From Acanthochromis polyacanthus (Eukaryota > Chordata > Actinopteri > Pomacentridae): DNA of 64,000 nt. The translations under genes were made by a program, and so were the position numbers. Below the pieces are notes generated by a model, which had not been told where the DNA came from, did no database searches, and saw only the letters and a list, made by a program, of their open reading frames with translations. Location of the stretch: contig NC_067120.1 in NCBI RefSeq assembly GCF_021347895.1, positions 18,585,361 to 18,649,360 on the forward strand, read 5' to 3'. Positions 51,530 through 63,999 of the stretch are shown piece after piece. The first letter of the stretch is position 1. Each line of letters starts with the position of its first letter.

Positions 51530-52600
51530 TGTATATATGGGGATGGCTAGTAACTACGTCATCGTGTCCAAAAACGTCACTTCCGTGTCCTACCAAACCA
51601 ACGATATAATGGTGCTGTGTTGTGTCCTGTGTTGCAACAATAGAAATGATGTAAATAAAACGATATCTTTCAACCACTTTCCTCTGGACGAAAAGGAGAA
51701 GAGAAGATGGCTGACACTGATAAGGTAAGTCGGATTTCTAATCTTAGAAAATACATTTAGCGCCGGGAGCTAACGTGCGCTTGCTAGTATTAGCCGCTTG
51801 AATCATGTTATCTTTTTGTGTTATGAGGAGTGTTTGGGCCACATTACAAAAGAAACTAAAAGTGGTCGAGATTAAAGTCTCTGATAATAAGTTTATACTT
51901 TTAATTTATAAGAATAAAGTCTGCCGAGGGAGACTTTTGTCCCAGTTTTGGGGACTTGGACTTGCTTGACCAATCTGCCCAAAATACTCGACTTGACTAG
52001 GATATGGGTCTATGTGACTTGTATTTAATTGAGTCCAATACTTGGACTGACTTGCTAAAAATGTTTGACTAAGATTGTTTTAACTGTTATGGATTCATGA
52101 TTAGTGTAAAGAGATGCGTAGTTATTTACATATGCAAATTAGCCATGTGCTCCCGGCAGAAGTTAGCGCTAGAGTGTGCTGCTGGGAATCTTTAGAGTAT
52201 ACTTTTCAAATCTAACATAACAACTCTAACAAAGCCAAGTAAACGACATTTAACCTCACACAGATGATAAAGCTAGCTTTATTTCTGACATCCTGTGTTT
52301 GTTAGCTTACACTACTTAGCTACTCACCTCAACACTGTACGTTTTCCTTTTCATTGACGCCTGCACTTTCCCTTTAAAACCACCTGCCAGCACACTAACT
52401 CTTACAACTCTGTTTGAGTTGTAAGAGTTAAGACCTCGCTTTACCGACTTCGGAAAATCCGCAAAATAAGATGTCACAGTGAAAAAGGTGACCGGTTCTT
52501 TCGCTACTGTCATTGTGTTTTCATTCGGTACGCCGCGGCTTGGACACGGAAGTGGTCCATGACGTCACACTAGCCATCCCCATAGTGGACGTAGCATCTG
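51530..52600 (+). mobile_element. P-element-like (THAP) non-autonomous element
   Basis: Ends are related inverted repeats: ATGGGGATGGCTAGTAACTA at the left and its near-complement CACTAGCCATCCCCAT at the right, each followed by ACTTCCGTGTCC. Near the left end, ATG 51609 opens a short exon with a THAP-type zinc-finger start (CCVLCCNNR, ISFNHFPLDE, RRWLTLIR) ending at a GTAAGT donor at 51725. No transposase core follows. This looks like an internally deleted P-type transposon retaining its first exon. Confidence 0.55.
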
Positions 52601-52865
52601 GCTCCAGAATTGAAGCCAACCCGGAAGTGTCAAAAACTTGCAATATCACGCCGTCCACTAGGGTTCGCTCCAAAAAGCTTTTGCTCCATAGACCCCAATT
52701 CATTTTTGGAAAAAATAAAATTTGATCGACTGATGTTCTACAGCTCAGGATTTTTTTCCCGTTAGTTTTCATGGTCAAAATGAGAGATCAGGTGGCTGTT
52801 CTTAAAATAAATCAATACTGAATTTTAAATAAATCGTTAAAGTCGGCGGAGCCAGGGGGCGTGGC

Positions 52866-55800
52866 TATTCAATTCAATTCAATTCAATTTTATTTATATA
52901 GCGTCAATTACAGTCAACTCGTCTCAAGACGCTTTACAGAACCCAAATGCCTGACCCCCAGAGCAAGCCCAAAGGCGACAGTGGCAAGGAAAAACACCCT
53001 TTTAACAGGGAAGAAACCTCGAGCAGAACCCGGCTCTATATAGGGGGGACCCATCTGCCTGCTGGCCGGGCGGGTTGAGAAGGACAGAAGAGGGCAAGGG
53101 AGAGGGATGGGAGAAGAGGGAGGGGTGGGAAAGCAAGGAAAACACAACACACATTTGGATACATGCATGACAGGATATGTGACACAGACAAAGTATAAGC
53201 TAACATTGAAAACTGACTCATAATTTACTCTTATGATGTACGGCTCTGACATTAAACATACTCCATATATAGCTAGCAGTAAAATTCAAACAGTATGTAA
53301 GTTAGCATAACAGTATAGTGAAGGCAATGCAGAGTTGACTGGTGGAAAAAGGGAGTTGGAAGCAGAGGGCTGGAGGAAGGTCAGCAACAGCATCCCACAG
53401 TGGACATGGTGGAGACTGGACCAGCTGGTGGAACATCAACCGCAGATCTGAAGCATCCAGCTCTGGGACCAGGGACACTCGGAGAAATAGCACAGGGGGA
53501 AACAGAGTGAATGTACTGCAATAACGGTATACATATTAAATGTAAAGGTAGATAGAGAAGGGCTCAGTGCGTCAAGAAAAGTCCCCCAGCAGCCTATAGG
53601 CCTATAGCAGCATGACTAGAGGCAGAACGAAGGGACGTCCAAGAGGGAGTCAGCTGTGCAATGAAGACACAAGCCGAACCCCTGTGGGTCACCCAGTCAG
53701 CCCCAACTATAAGATTTGTCAAAAAGGAACGTTTTAAGCCTGGTCTTAAAAATAGAGAGGGTGTCTGCCTCCCGAACCCAAACTGGGAGCAGGTTCCACA
53801 GGAGAGGCGCCTGATAACTGAAGGCTCTGCCTCCCATTCTACTTTTAGAAATTCTAGGAACAACAAGTAAGCCTGCAGCTTGAGAGCGAAGAGTTCTACT
53901 AGGATAATAAGGTACTATCAGATCTTTAAGATATGATGGAGATTGGTTATTAAGAGCTTTATATGTCAGAAGAAGGATTTTAAATTCTATTCTGGATTTA
54001 ACAGGAAGCCAGTGAAGAGAGGCAAGTATAAGGGAAATATGATCTCTTTTGCTAACTCCTGTCAGTACTCTCGCAGCAGCGTTTTGGATCAACTGTAGAT
54101 GTTTGAGAGAACTATTTGGACAACCCGATAATAAGGAATTGCAATAGTCAAGCCTGGAAGTAACAAAAGCATGAACTAATTTTTCTGCATCACTCTGAGA
54201 CAGAATGTTCCTGATTTTTACAATATTACGCAGGTGAAAAAAGGAAGTCCTACAGACTTGCTTTATGTGTGAGTTAAAGGACATGTCCTGGTCAAAAATA
54301 ACTCCAAGATTCCTCACAGTAGTACTGGAGGCCAATGTGATGCCATCCAGAGTAACTATTTGCTTTGAAAGCGAGTTTCTAAGATGTTTGGGGCCAAATA
54401 CAATGACTTCAGTTTTGTCTGAATTTAGCAGTAGGAAGTTAAAAGTCATCCAGGTTTTAATGTCCTTAAGACAATCTTGCAGTCTAGCTAACTGATCAGT
54501 TTCATCTGGCTTCATAGATAAATACAATTGTGTGTCATCTGCATAACAATGGAAGTTAATACAATGCTTCCTAATAATATTGCCTAAAGGAAGCATGTAT
54601 AATGTGAAAAGTATCGGTCCTAAGACAGAACCCTGAGGAACTCCATGATTAACTTTAGTATGCTCAGAAGAGTTATTGTTGACATGCACAAACTGGAACC
54701 TATCTGATAAGTAGGATTTAAACCAGTCCAGTGCTGTCCCTTTAATGCCAATTGAATGTTCTAGACGCTGTAATAAAATGTTGTGGTCGATTGTGTCAAA
54801 CGCTGCACTAAGATCTAACAAAACAAGTATAGAGACTAGTCCATTATCTGATGCTATGAGAAGGTCATTAGTAACTTTCACTAGAGCTGTTTCTGTGCTA
54901 TGATGCACTCTGAAGCCTGACTGAAACATTTCAAACAAATTATTCCTTTGTAAGTGTTCACATAATTGATTTGCAACTGTTCTTTCCAGAATTTTAGAGA
55001 GAAATGGTAGGTTGGATATCGGTCTATAGTTAGCTAACACATCTGGATCTAAAGTGGGCTTTTTAAGCAAAGGTTTGATGACAGCAACCTTAAAAGCCTG
55101 TGGTACATAGCCTGTTACTAGAGAGAGATTAATCAGATCTAACATTGAAGAATTAATTAAAGGTAAAATCTCCTTGAAGAGTCTAGTTGGGATAGGATCT
55201 AAAAGACATGTTGATGGTTTGGATGTAGAAACTGTTGAAATTAGTTCAGAGAGACATATAGGAGTGAAGAATTCTAAAGATTCATCAGGTCTAACAGCCA
55301 ATTCAAAAGCATCTGTGACATTTGTAGGAAGGGCCAGATTAATTTTATCTCTAATCATAACTATTTTATGTGTAAAGAAGCTCATGAAGTCGTTACTGGT
55401 TAAAGCTAAAGGAATACAAGGTTCAACAGAGCTCTGACTCTTTGTCAGCCTGGCTACAGTGTTAAAGAGAAACCTAGGGTTGTTCTTGTTCTCATCTATT
55501 AAAGATGAATAATAAGTTGTCCTGGCATTACGAAGAGCTTTTTATAGATTACTAGACTATTTTTCCAAGCCACATACACTTCCTCTGAATTAGTGGAATA
55601 CCACTTTCTTTCCAGCTTTCGGGATGCCTGCTTTAAAGTCCGCAGCTGGGAATTATACCAAGGAGCAAGTCTTCTCTGAGATATAACTTTCTTTTTTACA
55701 GGTGCAACACTATCAAGAGTTGTACGCAGTGAGGCTGAAGCAATATTAACATAATAATCCACTTCTGTGGGGGTAAAATAATAATAATTGCCTTCTGATT

Positions 55801-56055
55801 TATCAGTAAATGTTGCTGAAGTAAACAGTGAGGGTATTATTTCCTTAAATTTAGATACTGAATTGTCAGACAAACACCTACTGTAATGATATTTGTTCTC
55901 AGCTGCTAAACAATCCTTTACTTTAAATTGAAATGTTATCATAAAATGGTCAGAAAGAAGAGGGTTCTGGGGAAATACTGTTAACTCTTCAATTTCTATG
56001 CCATAAGTCAGGACAAGGTCAAGAGTGTGATTAAAACTATGAGTTGGTTTATTTA
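52866..56055 (-). mobile_element. L2-type LINE, 5'-truncated
   Basis: The 3' end at the left is a (TGAAT)n-type tail, preceded by a 3' UTR of about 830 bp. The reverse transcriptase frame is open at 53697-55385. Upstream pieces (55,499-56,050) give the linker and the end of the endonuclease (LDLVLTYGIEIEEL, LSDHFMITFQF) with one frameshift near 55,550. The 5' endonuclease portion is missing. Confidence 0.88.
53697..55385 (-). pseudogene. L2 LINE reverse transcriptase
   Basis: About 560 residues are open without a stop. Motifs: [62 protein letters not shown] and [10 protein letters not shown] with the intact Asp pair, then the L2-type C-terminal tail [22 protein letters not shown] and [10 protein letters not shown]. 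The upstream frameshift and 5' truncation make the element non-autonomous. Confidence 0.9.
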
Positions 56056-56814
56056 CATATACATGCTATACTTGATAGACAGCAACAGAAGCCTCTGCGG
56101 TAAAATGTGGGCGGGATAAGCGAGTCCTCAGCCAATCCTGCCCCTAGTTGCTCTCTGGTCCAGTCTGTTTGATGACGCTTTTTACGTCACTGGCTCCAAA
56201 AAATCCAAAACGGCGTCCAGGAAGTGGCAAAATCCGGGCTTCATTTTCTCGGCGTTGAAACCAACGGGTGACATCACAGTTAGTTTACGCCTGTGCGCTC
56301 TCCAGGTGTGCAGCGGTGGAGCTTCCTGTCTTCCGCTCCCTGCTTGCTTGCGTGCGTGGTGGCGCTTTGGATGTAGCCGTATTCTGTGGTGTGCCCAGCT
56401 GTTGTGGTCGCCGTCAAGGCACGCTGTCTTTACACGTGAGTGCTTTGCCATCTTCTTTTGTTGTGCATGTTTACACGCAGTGGTTACAATCTCCTGCTTT
56501 TAGCGTCGCTGACTGCTGGCCAGAGGGAGACAACGATCAGCTGGAGCTCTGTTGTGTGCGCGATTGCTGGCCTGCTCCAGACGTATAAAGGGTTTTCACT
56601 GGCGTCACAACTTGGGTGGGACCCTCGCTGCACCGCCATATTGGAGGTACTCACTGTAAACAATAGTACTGAAAGCAGTAGCAACTTGTATTTTTGGGAA
56701 ACGTTTTTTAGTGCGTAATGCATGTCGAAAAGACTCAAAAGCTCGGCAAAATGCATCAAAGATGCATTGGAATATCGGGAAGGACTTGGATTGCACGAGA
56801 AATCCCGATATTTC
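56056..56814. other. no gene recognised
   Basis: GC-richer sequence with short open frames and no recognisable motif. Pieces such as TTTTACGTCACTGGCTCC have the look of fish MITE ends, but no pair was found. Confidence 0.4.
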
Positions 56815-58270
56815 ATTTATTGTATTGTCTTAATTCTCCTTTTTTGTTTGCATGTCTATTTAGTTTCATATATTGCATTAAATGACTGATTTCTTGGCAT
56901 TGGTTTTGTTTTTGTTCTTTGTAATGTAGATATTTCTTTTGCTCCACACCAGTTTATTTAGTCTGGCCATGTTTTAAACTGTGTTTTGTCTTTGTTAAAC
57001 TGAGGATTAGAGTCAAGAACACACCATGCTCACCATTTCCTGGAGGTTATATATATGTGCTATATAACAATGACGGTTCTGGTAATCCCTGATGTTTGAT
57101 GGAATGGTGTGTAACTGTGGAGGACACACAGGCACACAGCTAGAAGATCACAAAGTATAATCTGTAATGTTGGTGTGAAGATATATGCTTTTTGGAATAT
57201 GTGTGGTGTACTAAAAACATAATGGTGTAAACTTGAGGTATTATAACTTTTAATATAGATTGGAATCATAATAAAAGTATATGAAATCTTTCACAAAGTA
57301 ATGAGGGGTAAGATGGGGGGAGGGGGCATCTTCTCTGTAAAAGATGACCTAATGATAATTTAATGCGCATGTCTTCTGTAAAATGAGATCTAGAGTGAAA
57401 TGTTAACCCGAAGTCATGATCTGACCACTGGATTCAGAAAAGTGTAATGGTGTCAAAACTGCCACTCCTATCATATGTCTTGTAGGCGTGGAAAAATGAC
57501 CAATGCTCAGCATAAAAGACGATGCATTACTCAGTATCTTCAGTTATTTCTTGGTGTGTTATCACTGCTAAGAACGACTCCCGGATTTATTTTTTTTTTG
57601 TCGACAAAAAAATCTTGCTGCCCTCTGAATGCTGACTTGGTAATTTTTTGAAGCTCTTTAAAGAAGTTTTTTAGTTATTTGAACACGGTCAAGTAATAGA
57701 CAGACATTCACTCTTGACTATAGACAGCAGTTCAGGAAACACCGAGTTAGGTTTCAGAGTCTTGTAAGACAAATAAAACCAGTATCTGTTTTGCTGAAGG
57801 ACATGTAAAAATACATTTTGTGCCCTCACATACGTCAGCCTTTATGTGTAAATGTTCTCATTTATCACAAACATGACTGAGGAAATAAACTAAACAACAC
57901 AGCACCGTTGACACGATGCTGAGGAAGTGGACAGTGGATGTTACAGGATTTCATGACTCACATTCATCAGCTTGTGGCAGGAATGTCATAAACTCACCTA
58001 AGAAATTCCTCCATACACAAACTAAAAAAATGTGCTGGAGACTACTTTTGCCTGTGTCCCTGATGGAAACATGGTTCTACAGCTTCATTAGAGTCACAAT
58101 TATCAATGGGTGATTTACTTCAGCTAATGGCAATCACAAGATATTCATTTCTAAATGTGTTGAAAGCTCAAGTTAATTCCTCATTTACTCACAAATAAGA
58201 CTGAGTTTTCAAGCTTTTATTTGTACATGTGTACTGTGTGCTACCTGCCTTTGTTTTTTCAGTTAGATCA
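56815..58270. repeat. direct duplication, copy A
   Basis: Matches 62,180-63,999 nearly base for base over long stretches (for example GGAGGTTATATATATGTGCT at 57,044 and 62,343; GACACGATGCTGAGGAAGTG at 57,909 and 63,602). Copy A lacks the insertion found at 62,783-63,134 in copy B. The right copy runs off the window. Confidence 0.88.
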
Positions 58271-58906
58271 ACTCAGAAATATTTCTTTGGAGTATTTCAA
58301 ATAAATAACATTTATGTATATGTGTATGATGCCATTATTATTGTTATTGTTGCAACAATAATAGTGATTACTATTATCATGAGAATATTATTATTCGTTT
58401 TTAATTTCATTTAGTTACTTTTTTTTCAGATTTAAGACGCATTATTCCGTGTCATGTTGTCTATGACACTGGGAGTTAGCTTTGCACATGAATGTCTTTT
58501 CAGAGTTAAAATAAATGAACACACCCTGCTCACCATTTCTTGGAGGTTCTTTAGTCTGATCATTATCAATTTATGATAAACACGGTGTAAATATAAAATA
58601 CACTGTAATTTTTGGAAAATCAAACACTTTTACTGGCACAGAAAGTGGTTTTATAAAACAATTGCTCGGATACAGAGGACAGGAAAGAATTTATGAGGTA
58701 AATGTTAAAATGTCAACAGAGAAATGGAGATGAGTTCCATTACAGTCTCTTGTAACATCAATGAAATGCAGATCTTTTTTTGGTTTCAGCACGTAAGTAC
58801 AAAGATGTAAGAAGCTAGAAAAGCTACAAGCCTCACTTACACAATGTGACATTTATCCTCTGTAATTATAATTGTAACTGCTGTCATATGAACTGTATCT
58901 GTTGTA

Positions 58907-59716
58907 TCAATAATTTCTCTGTGCAGCAATGATCCTGAATATAATAATGAGAATCAGGACAGGGAGGCAAATCAGGACGGTGGCGGCGATGTTGAGGTTG
59001 CGAGCAGTGGAACCGTGGTGTCGGGCCCCTTGCAGATCTCCAACCATCTTCCGGTCTCTGGCCTGGAACGACCAGAGAACACTGGTTTTAGAAGTAGATT
59101 GATAATTATCTTCAACCTCAAGGAAACTGAACACTGCAGTGAAAACATACAGCCTCTGTGTCATAATCGTTTCATTTGTCCGTACACTGTCATGTCTAAA
59201 AACATATAATATGTTAAATTGCAATATTTCTTGTTGTCCACCTATCTTTCTTCTGAATAGCGCTTGACTTGCAAAACTGCTGGAAAAGTCTTCTGCTGGA
59301 AGCATGATTTTTTTCCCACTAACTCTGTCCTATCAGTGCAAGAACTGACATTTGTGTTTTTAAAAAAAATTAACAAAATGGAGTTTATGTACTATTAAGT
59401 TACAGGGATTATATTGTAAGGTGTTCCTCTTTTATTCCATTTTAAGGTGCATTGAGAGAAGCTTGGCACATGAGAGAAAAATCCAAATCCAAACTGTCTG
59501 ACATAAATTCACCTTGACGGAGTGGATGAGAGCTGCCAGTCCGAGGCAACAAGGGTTCATGTAGATAAAGTTGAAGATGGACCAGATGATGTGGTCCTTT
59601 GGGGGATCTGCAATGATGTTCACATTGGTGTGCTGAACCATTCCGGGGCGTTCAGGCTGTCCATACGGCACCCCCTGCAGTGGAACAGAAGCACTCGAGT
59701 AACCTTGAGGATTCAT
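58907..59716 (-). CDS. IFITM (interferon-induced transmembrane protein, CD225) gene
   Basis: A two-exon gene for a 119-residue small membrane protein that restricts virus entry at endosomal membranes. Exon 1, 59513-59716, starts at ATG 59716 and holds the intramembrane CD225 part (HIIWSIFNFIYMNPCCLG, LAALIHSVK), including the NPCC cysteines that are palmitoylated in the family. Exon 2, 58907-59062, continues ARDRKMVGDLQGA, then RNLNIAATVLICLPVLIL as the C-terminal transmembrane helix, ending in a stop at 58907. The intron has GT/AG ends and is phase 0, as in other IFITM genes. Length is normal. Upstream GAAAC and TTTCTTTGTC pieces near 59,850-59,915 could be weak interferon-response elements; this is uncertain. 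Confidence 0.9.
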
Positions 59717-59719
59717 CGC

Positions 59720-60120
59720 TGTGATCTCGGTTGCAGTTTGAGGTGGAGTGTGCAGAAATCTGTTGAAGAAGTGATGTGTTCCTGCAAGTGTTGACTCCTA
59801 TTTGAGGGTGTTTGGGCTGGATAGATGACAGTTTTTTTTTCCACTCGTGACAAAGAAAAACCCTATTTTTTGTCTGACATTCACTCTGAATCTGCCTCAT
59901 AAAACTGTTTCAGTATCCATCACTTGACATCTCAGTGGTTCTGATGCAGTAGGTGATTGGTATATAGCGTGTGCTCTGTGCTGTGGGCACTGTGGTTAAC
60001 TACTCTCAGGTTTATACCTCATGCACACTTTTTCACTCACATGCATATGCTTCCGCGTTTCTTACTTGTTGACCTGGCTACTTTTATTTCATGCTATGTT
60101 TATATGTGCATTTGTGCCAG
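59720..60120. promoter_or_regulatory. probable IFITM promoter region
   Basis: This is the sequence immediately upstream of the IFITM start on the minus strand. It contains ACTGAAACAG and a T-rich TTTTTCTTTGTC block that resemble interferon-response half sites. No clear TATA box was identified. Confidence 0.3.
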
Positions 60121-60125
60121 TAGTT

Positions 60126-60344
60126 ACCTCCGCCAGGAGGTTATGTAATCACCGGAGTTTGTCTGTTTGTCTGTTTGGAGGCTATCCGGATCACCTCCAA
60201 AATCTAATCGATTGTTACTTTTGCTCTTCCGGACATTCTGTAAAAATTTGGTGAAAATCCGTCCATGACTTTTTGAGTTATGCTGTTAACAGACAGACAG
60301 ATGGCCTGGCGGAGGTATGCGCTCTCCGAGTGCTTTTCTAGTTT
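60126..60344. mobile_element. small MITE
   Basis: Terminal pieces ACCTCCGCCAGGAGG and CTGGCGGAGGT form an inverted pair around about 190 bp that includes TTTGTCTGTTTGTCTGTTTG and GAAAATCCGTCCATGAC. The right side continues to TTTTCTAGTT, a sequence common at the end of this widespread family. Confidence 0.6.
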
Positions 60345-61455
60345 ATACATGTATTTGTTCTATCTGGCGCCTCTTGGCCAAGTCATGTTTGCAAATGAGA
60401 ACTGGTTCTCAAACATTTTTGCCTGGTAAAATAATAGTCAAATTTTTTTTAAAAATGAGAAAAAAAACTGAAATGGACTATTTCCCATCCTCTTTTCCCC
60501 AACGGTGTCTTATTGCTTCTTTTATGCAGCCTAAAGTTTAGAATTTGTAAGTTTATTCTTATGTTTACACCTCTAATGTTATCTCAGGAACCATATGAGA
60601 TAAAAAATATTATATATGGTATTATTCTAATCACCTGTTCAGTGTTATTTTAGAGCTGGGATTATCATAGATATTTACCATTTGATTTTTATGTTTAAGA
60701 AATTATCTCAAATTAACTTCTAAAGGTATTTGACCTCTGACCTCTCCTGGACAGTGAAGCTCATCACCACCCCTTGGGAGGAGCATGTCCACGATTGGTT
60801 CAATGTTGATTTGAATTTGACTCCAAAACTTTTCAAGTACAAGTAAGCCACTGGAATGCAAACTGGGCTAGGTCTCGTTCGGACTCACTCTGTGAAAAAG
60901 GCGGCTTTTTAAAAGGGGCTCTGTTATGAAAACTAAAACTTGGCTTAAAATTGGGTTCTGTCATGAGGACTTGGCTAAACTTTAAACTAGAGGTTTGTTT
61001 TCTTATGTTTTATTTTAAGTTGGACCTCTGAAGTTAATTTCAATACTACTAAAGCGCAAATATTTTCTGTATAAATATGAGCTTCAACTGTTAATGTTTT
61101 TCCTTTGTCACACTGTTGCAATGCAAACCTGCCAAACTGCCTTCTCGTCTCTTTGTTCCTGAACTGACTCATTACACGGTGTAAATGTAAAGTACACTGT
61201 CATTTATGGAGAATCATTCCAGCATATATGCAACTACAAACACCTTTATTGGCACAGAAAGTTCTTTTAGAAAACAATTGCTCAGATGCAGAACAGGAAA
61301 TGAGAATTTTATAGGGTAATATGTTAAAATGTCAAATATAGATGTCTTCCATTTAAGTCTCTTGTAACAGCAATGACATGCAGATCTTTTTTTTTGATTT
61401 GAGCATGTAAGTACAAAGATGTAAAGTGATAGAAAAATTACAAGCCTCACACAAT
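60345..61455. repeat. duplicated IFITM-flanking sequence, second copy
   Basis: 60,890-61,170 matches 50,930-51,230, and 61,180-61,455 matches 58,560-58,860 and 50,240-50,900 (without the SINE). The part 60,345-60,890 has no recognised gene. Confidence 0.65.
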
Positions 61456-61462
61456 GTGACAT

Positions 61463-61606
61463 TTACCGTCCGTAACGGCCATATGAATTGTGCATGGAAC
61501 TGATCTGTCCAACAACGACGCTGTTTACAACAATGACAATCACGACAAGGAGGCAAATCAAGATGGTGGCGGCGATGTTGAGGGAGCGGGCAGTGGAACC
61601 GCAGGC
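61463..61606 (-). pseudogene. IFITM exon 2 fragment (3' half)
   Basis: The minus-strand frame reads GSTARSLNIAATILICLLVV, followed by a tail different from the intact gene, and stops at 61463. The 5' half of the exon (the ARDRKMVGD part) and its splice acceptor are replaced by sequence matching the flanking duplication at 61,607. It is therefore a truncated paralogue. Confidence 0.75.
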
Positions 61607-61769
61607 AACTTCAATACAGTGCAAATATTTTCTGTATAAATATAAGCTTTGACTCTTGGTGTTTTTACTTTGTCACAATGTTGCAATGCAAACCTGCCAA
61701 ACTGCCTCCATGTCTCTGCCTTCCTGAACTGACTCATCCAGCAGATCATCACTGTGGGCTGTATTCAAA

Positions 61770-62179
61770 ATAGGTTCACATCCTCTGCTCACCGGGTATG
61801 TGAATTTTGGCCTTTCCAATCAGGCAGGTTGATTTTTTAAATTGTTTTATTAAACCTGGGTTTATCTGTTCTTTTTATCAGCCTGGCGTCCAGTCCGCAG
61901 TCATCACTTGGAGCCGTGCTGCTGTTTTGGTTTTATTAGTTTTGTTGTGTGGGTTTGATTCTCTTTGTTTATTTCTGTTGCTTGCTGCTGGCTCGGAGCG
62001 GACTCGTCCTGGAGCAGCACGGCTGAGAGCTGCCTGGGTCTGCTCTGTAGAGGCTGATCTAACACTGACTGCGACCTAAAGCTGAAGGCCTCCTGGATTA
62101 ATTGGAAGAGTTTATTTTCTTCTGTGTTTTATCCTGTTATTTGGACATTTATTTAGTAACTTCTTTTTTGGAACTTGGT
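61770..62179. other. no gene recognised
   Basis: Short open frames only. The sequence leads into duplication copy B. Confidence 0.4.
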
Positions 62180-63999
62180 TTCATATATTGTATTGACTTA
62201 ATTATTCTTTTGTTTGCATGTCTATTTAGTTTCATATATTGCATTAAGTGACTGATTTCTTGTTGACTTCATGTTTTAATCTGTGTTTTGTCTTTGTTAA
62301 ACTGAGGATTAGAGTCAAGAACACACCATGCTCACCATTTCCTGGAGGTTATATATATGTGCTATATAACAATGACGGTTCTGGTAATCCCTGGTGTTTG
62401 ATGGAATGGTGTGTAACTGTGGAGGACACACAGGCACACAGCTCGAAGATCACAAACTATAATCTGTAACGCTGGTGTGAAGATATATGCTTTTTGGAAT
62501 ATGATGTGTGGTGTACTAAAAACATAATGGTGTAAACTTGAGGTATTATAACTTTTAATATACTGTAGATTTGAATCATAACAATACAAGTATATGAAAT
62601 CTTTCACAAAATAATGAGGGTAAGATGGGGGTGGGGGCATCTTCTCTGTAAAAGATGACCTAATGATAACTTAATGTGCATGTCTTCTGTAAAGTTATAT
62701 TCAGAGGGACATATGTTAACCTGAAGTCATGATCTGACCACTAGATTTAGAAAAGTATAATGGTGTCAAAACCGCCACTCCTCCTACCTTCAAAAACTCT
62801 AAGGATGATTTAACATTCTTATTTGTGTTTTATTTTATTCATCTATTTACATGGCCTGTTGACTCCGTCTGTTACGTATTTGTTGAGTTTGTGCACAGCA
62901 ATATTATACCTAGATATTCCATGTGTGCGTGTTAAAACTTATTGAGTACTCATGATTACATTGATTTTTTTATGTATTTCATGTAGCGTACTTATTTGTA
63001 ATTGCTTGTACAGCGCTTGTTATTTTATTGGGGTGGGTTTACTTTGTTCTGTTTGTTCTTCGTCTGTCTTTGTTATGACGATTCTTGGTTTTTTTTGTTT
63101 GTATTGTAAAAACATAAAAAACTCAATTAAAAAAAAACTGCCACTCTTATCATATGTCTTGTAGGCATAGAGAAATGACCAATGCTCAGCATAAAAGATG
63201 GTGCACTGCTGAGTATCTTCAGTTTTTTTTCTTGGGTTGTTATCACTGCTAAGAGCTACTCCTGGATTTTTTTTGTCGAAATAAATCTTGCTGCCCTCTG
63301 AATGCTGACTTCTCTTGGTAATTTTTTGAAGCTCTTTAAAGAAGTTTTTTAGTTATTTGGACACGGTCAAGTAATAGACAGACATTCACTCTTGACTATA
63401 GACAGCAGTTCAGGAAACACTGAGTTCCATTTCAGAGTCTCGTAAGACAAATTAAACAAGTGTCTGTTTTGCTGAAGGACATGTAAAAATACATTTTGTG
63501 CCCTCACATTCGTCAGCCTTCATCTGTAATTGCAGTATCTGTAGCTGTTCTCATGTATCACAAACATGACTGAGGAAACAAACTAAACAACACAGCACCG
63601 TTGACACGATGCTGAGGAAGTGGACAGTGGATGTTACAGGATTTCATGACTCACATTCATCAGCTTGTGGCAGGAACATCATAAACTCACCTCAGAAATT
63701 CCTCCATACACAAACTAAAAAAATGTGCTGGAGACTACTTTTGCCTGTGCCCCTTGAGGAAACATGATCTTACAGTTTCATTAGAGTCACAATCATCAAT
63801 GGGTGATTTAGTTCAGCTAATGGCAACCACAAGATATTCATTTCTAAATGTGTTGAAAGCCCAACTAACTCAAGTTAATTCCTCACTTACACACAAATAT
63901 GATTCAGTTTTGAGGCTTTTATTTGTACTTATGTGCTCTGTGCTACCTGCCATTGTTATCTCAATCAGATTAACTCAGAAATATTTCTTTGGAGTATTT
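62180..63999. repeat. direct duplication, copy B (continues beyond window)
   Basis: Counterpart of 56,815-58,270, in the same orientation, with one clean insertion at 62,783-63,134. Confidence 0.88.
62783..63134 (+). mobile_element. retroposed insertion with A-rich tail (L1 3'-end type)
   Basis: Absent from copy A. Flanked by near-identical 14-bp repeats (AAACCGCCACTCCT and AAACTGCCACTCTT) and ending in AACTCAATTAAAAAAAA. This is the signature of target-primed reverse transcription of a 5'-truncated LINE. The sequence has no open frame of note. Confidence 0.7.
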
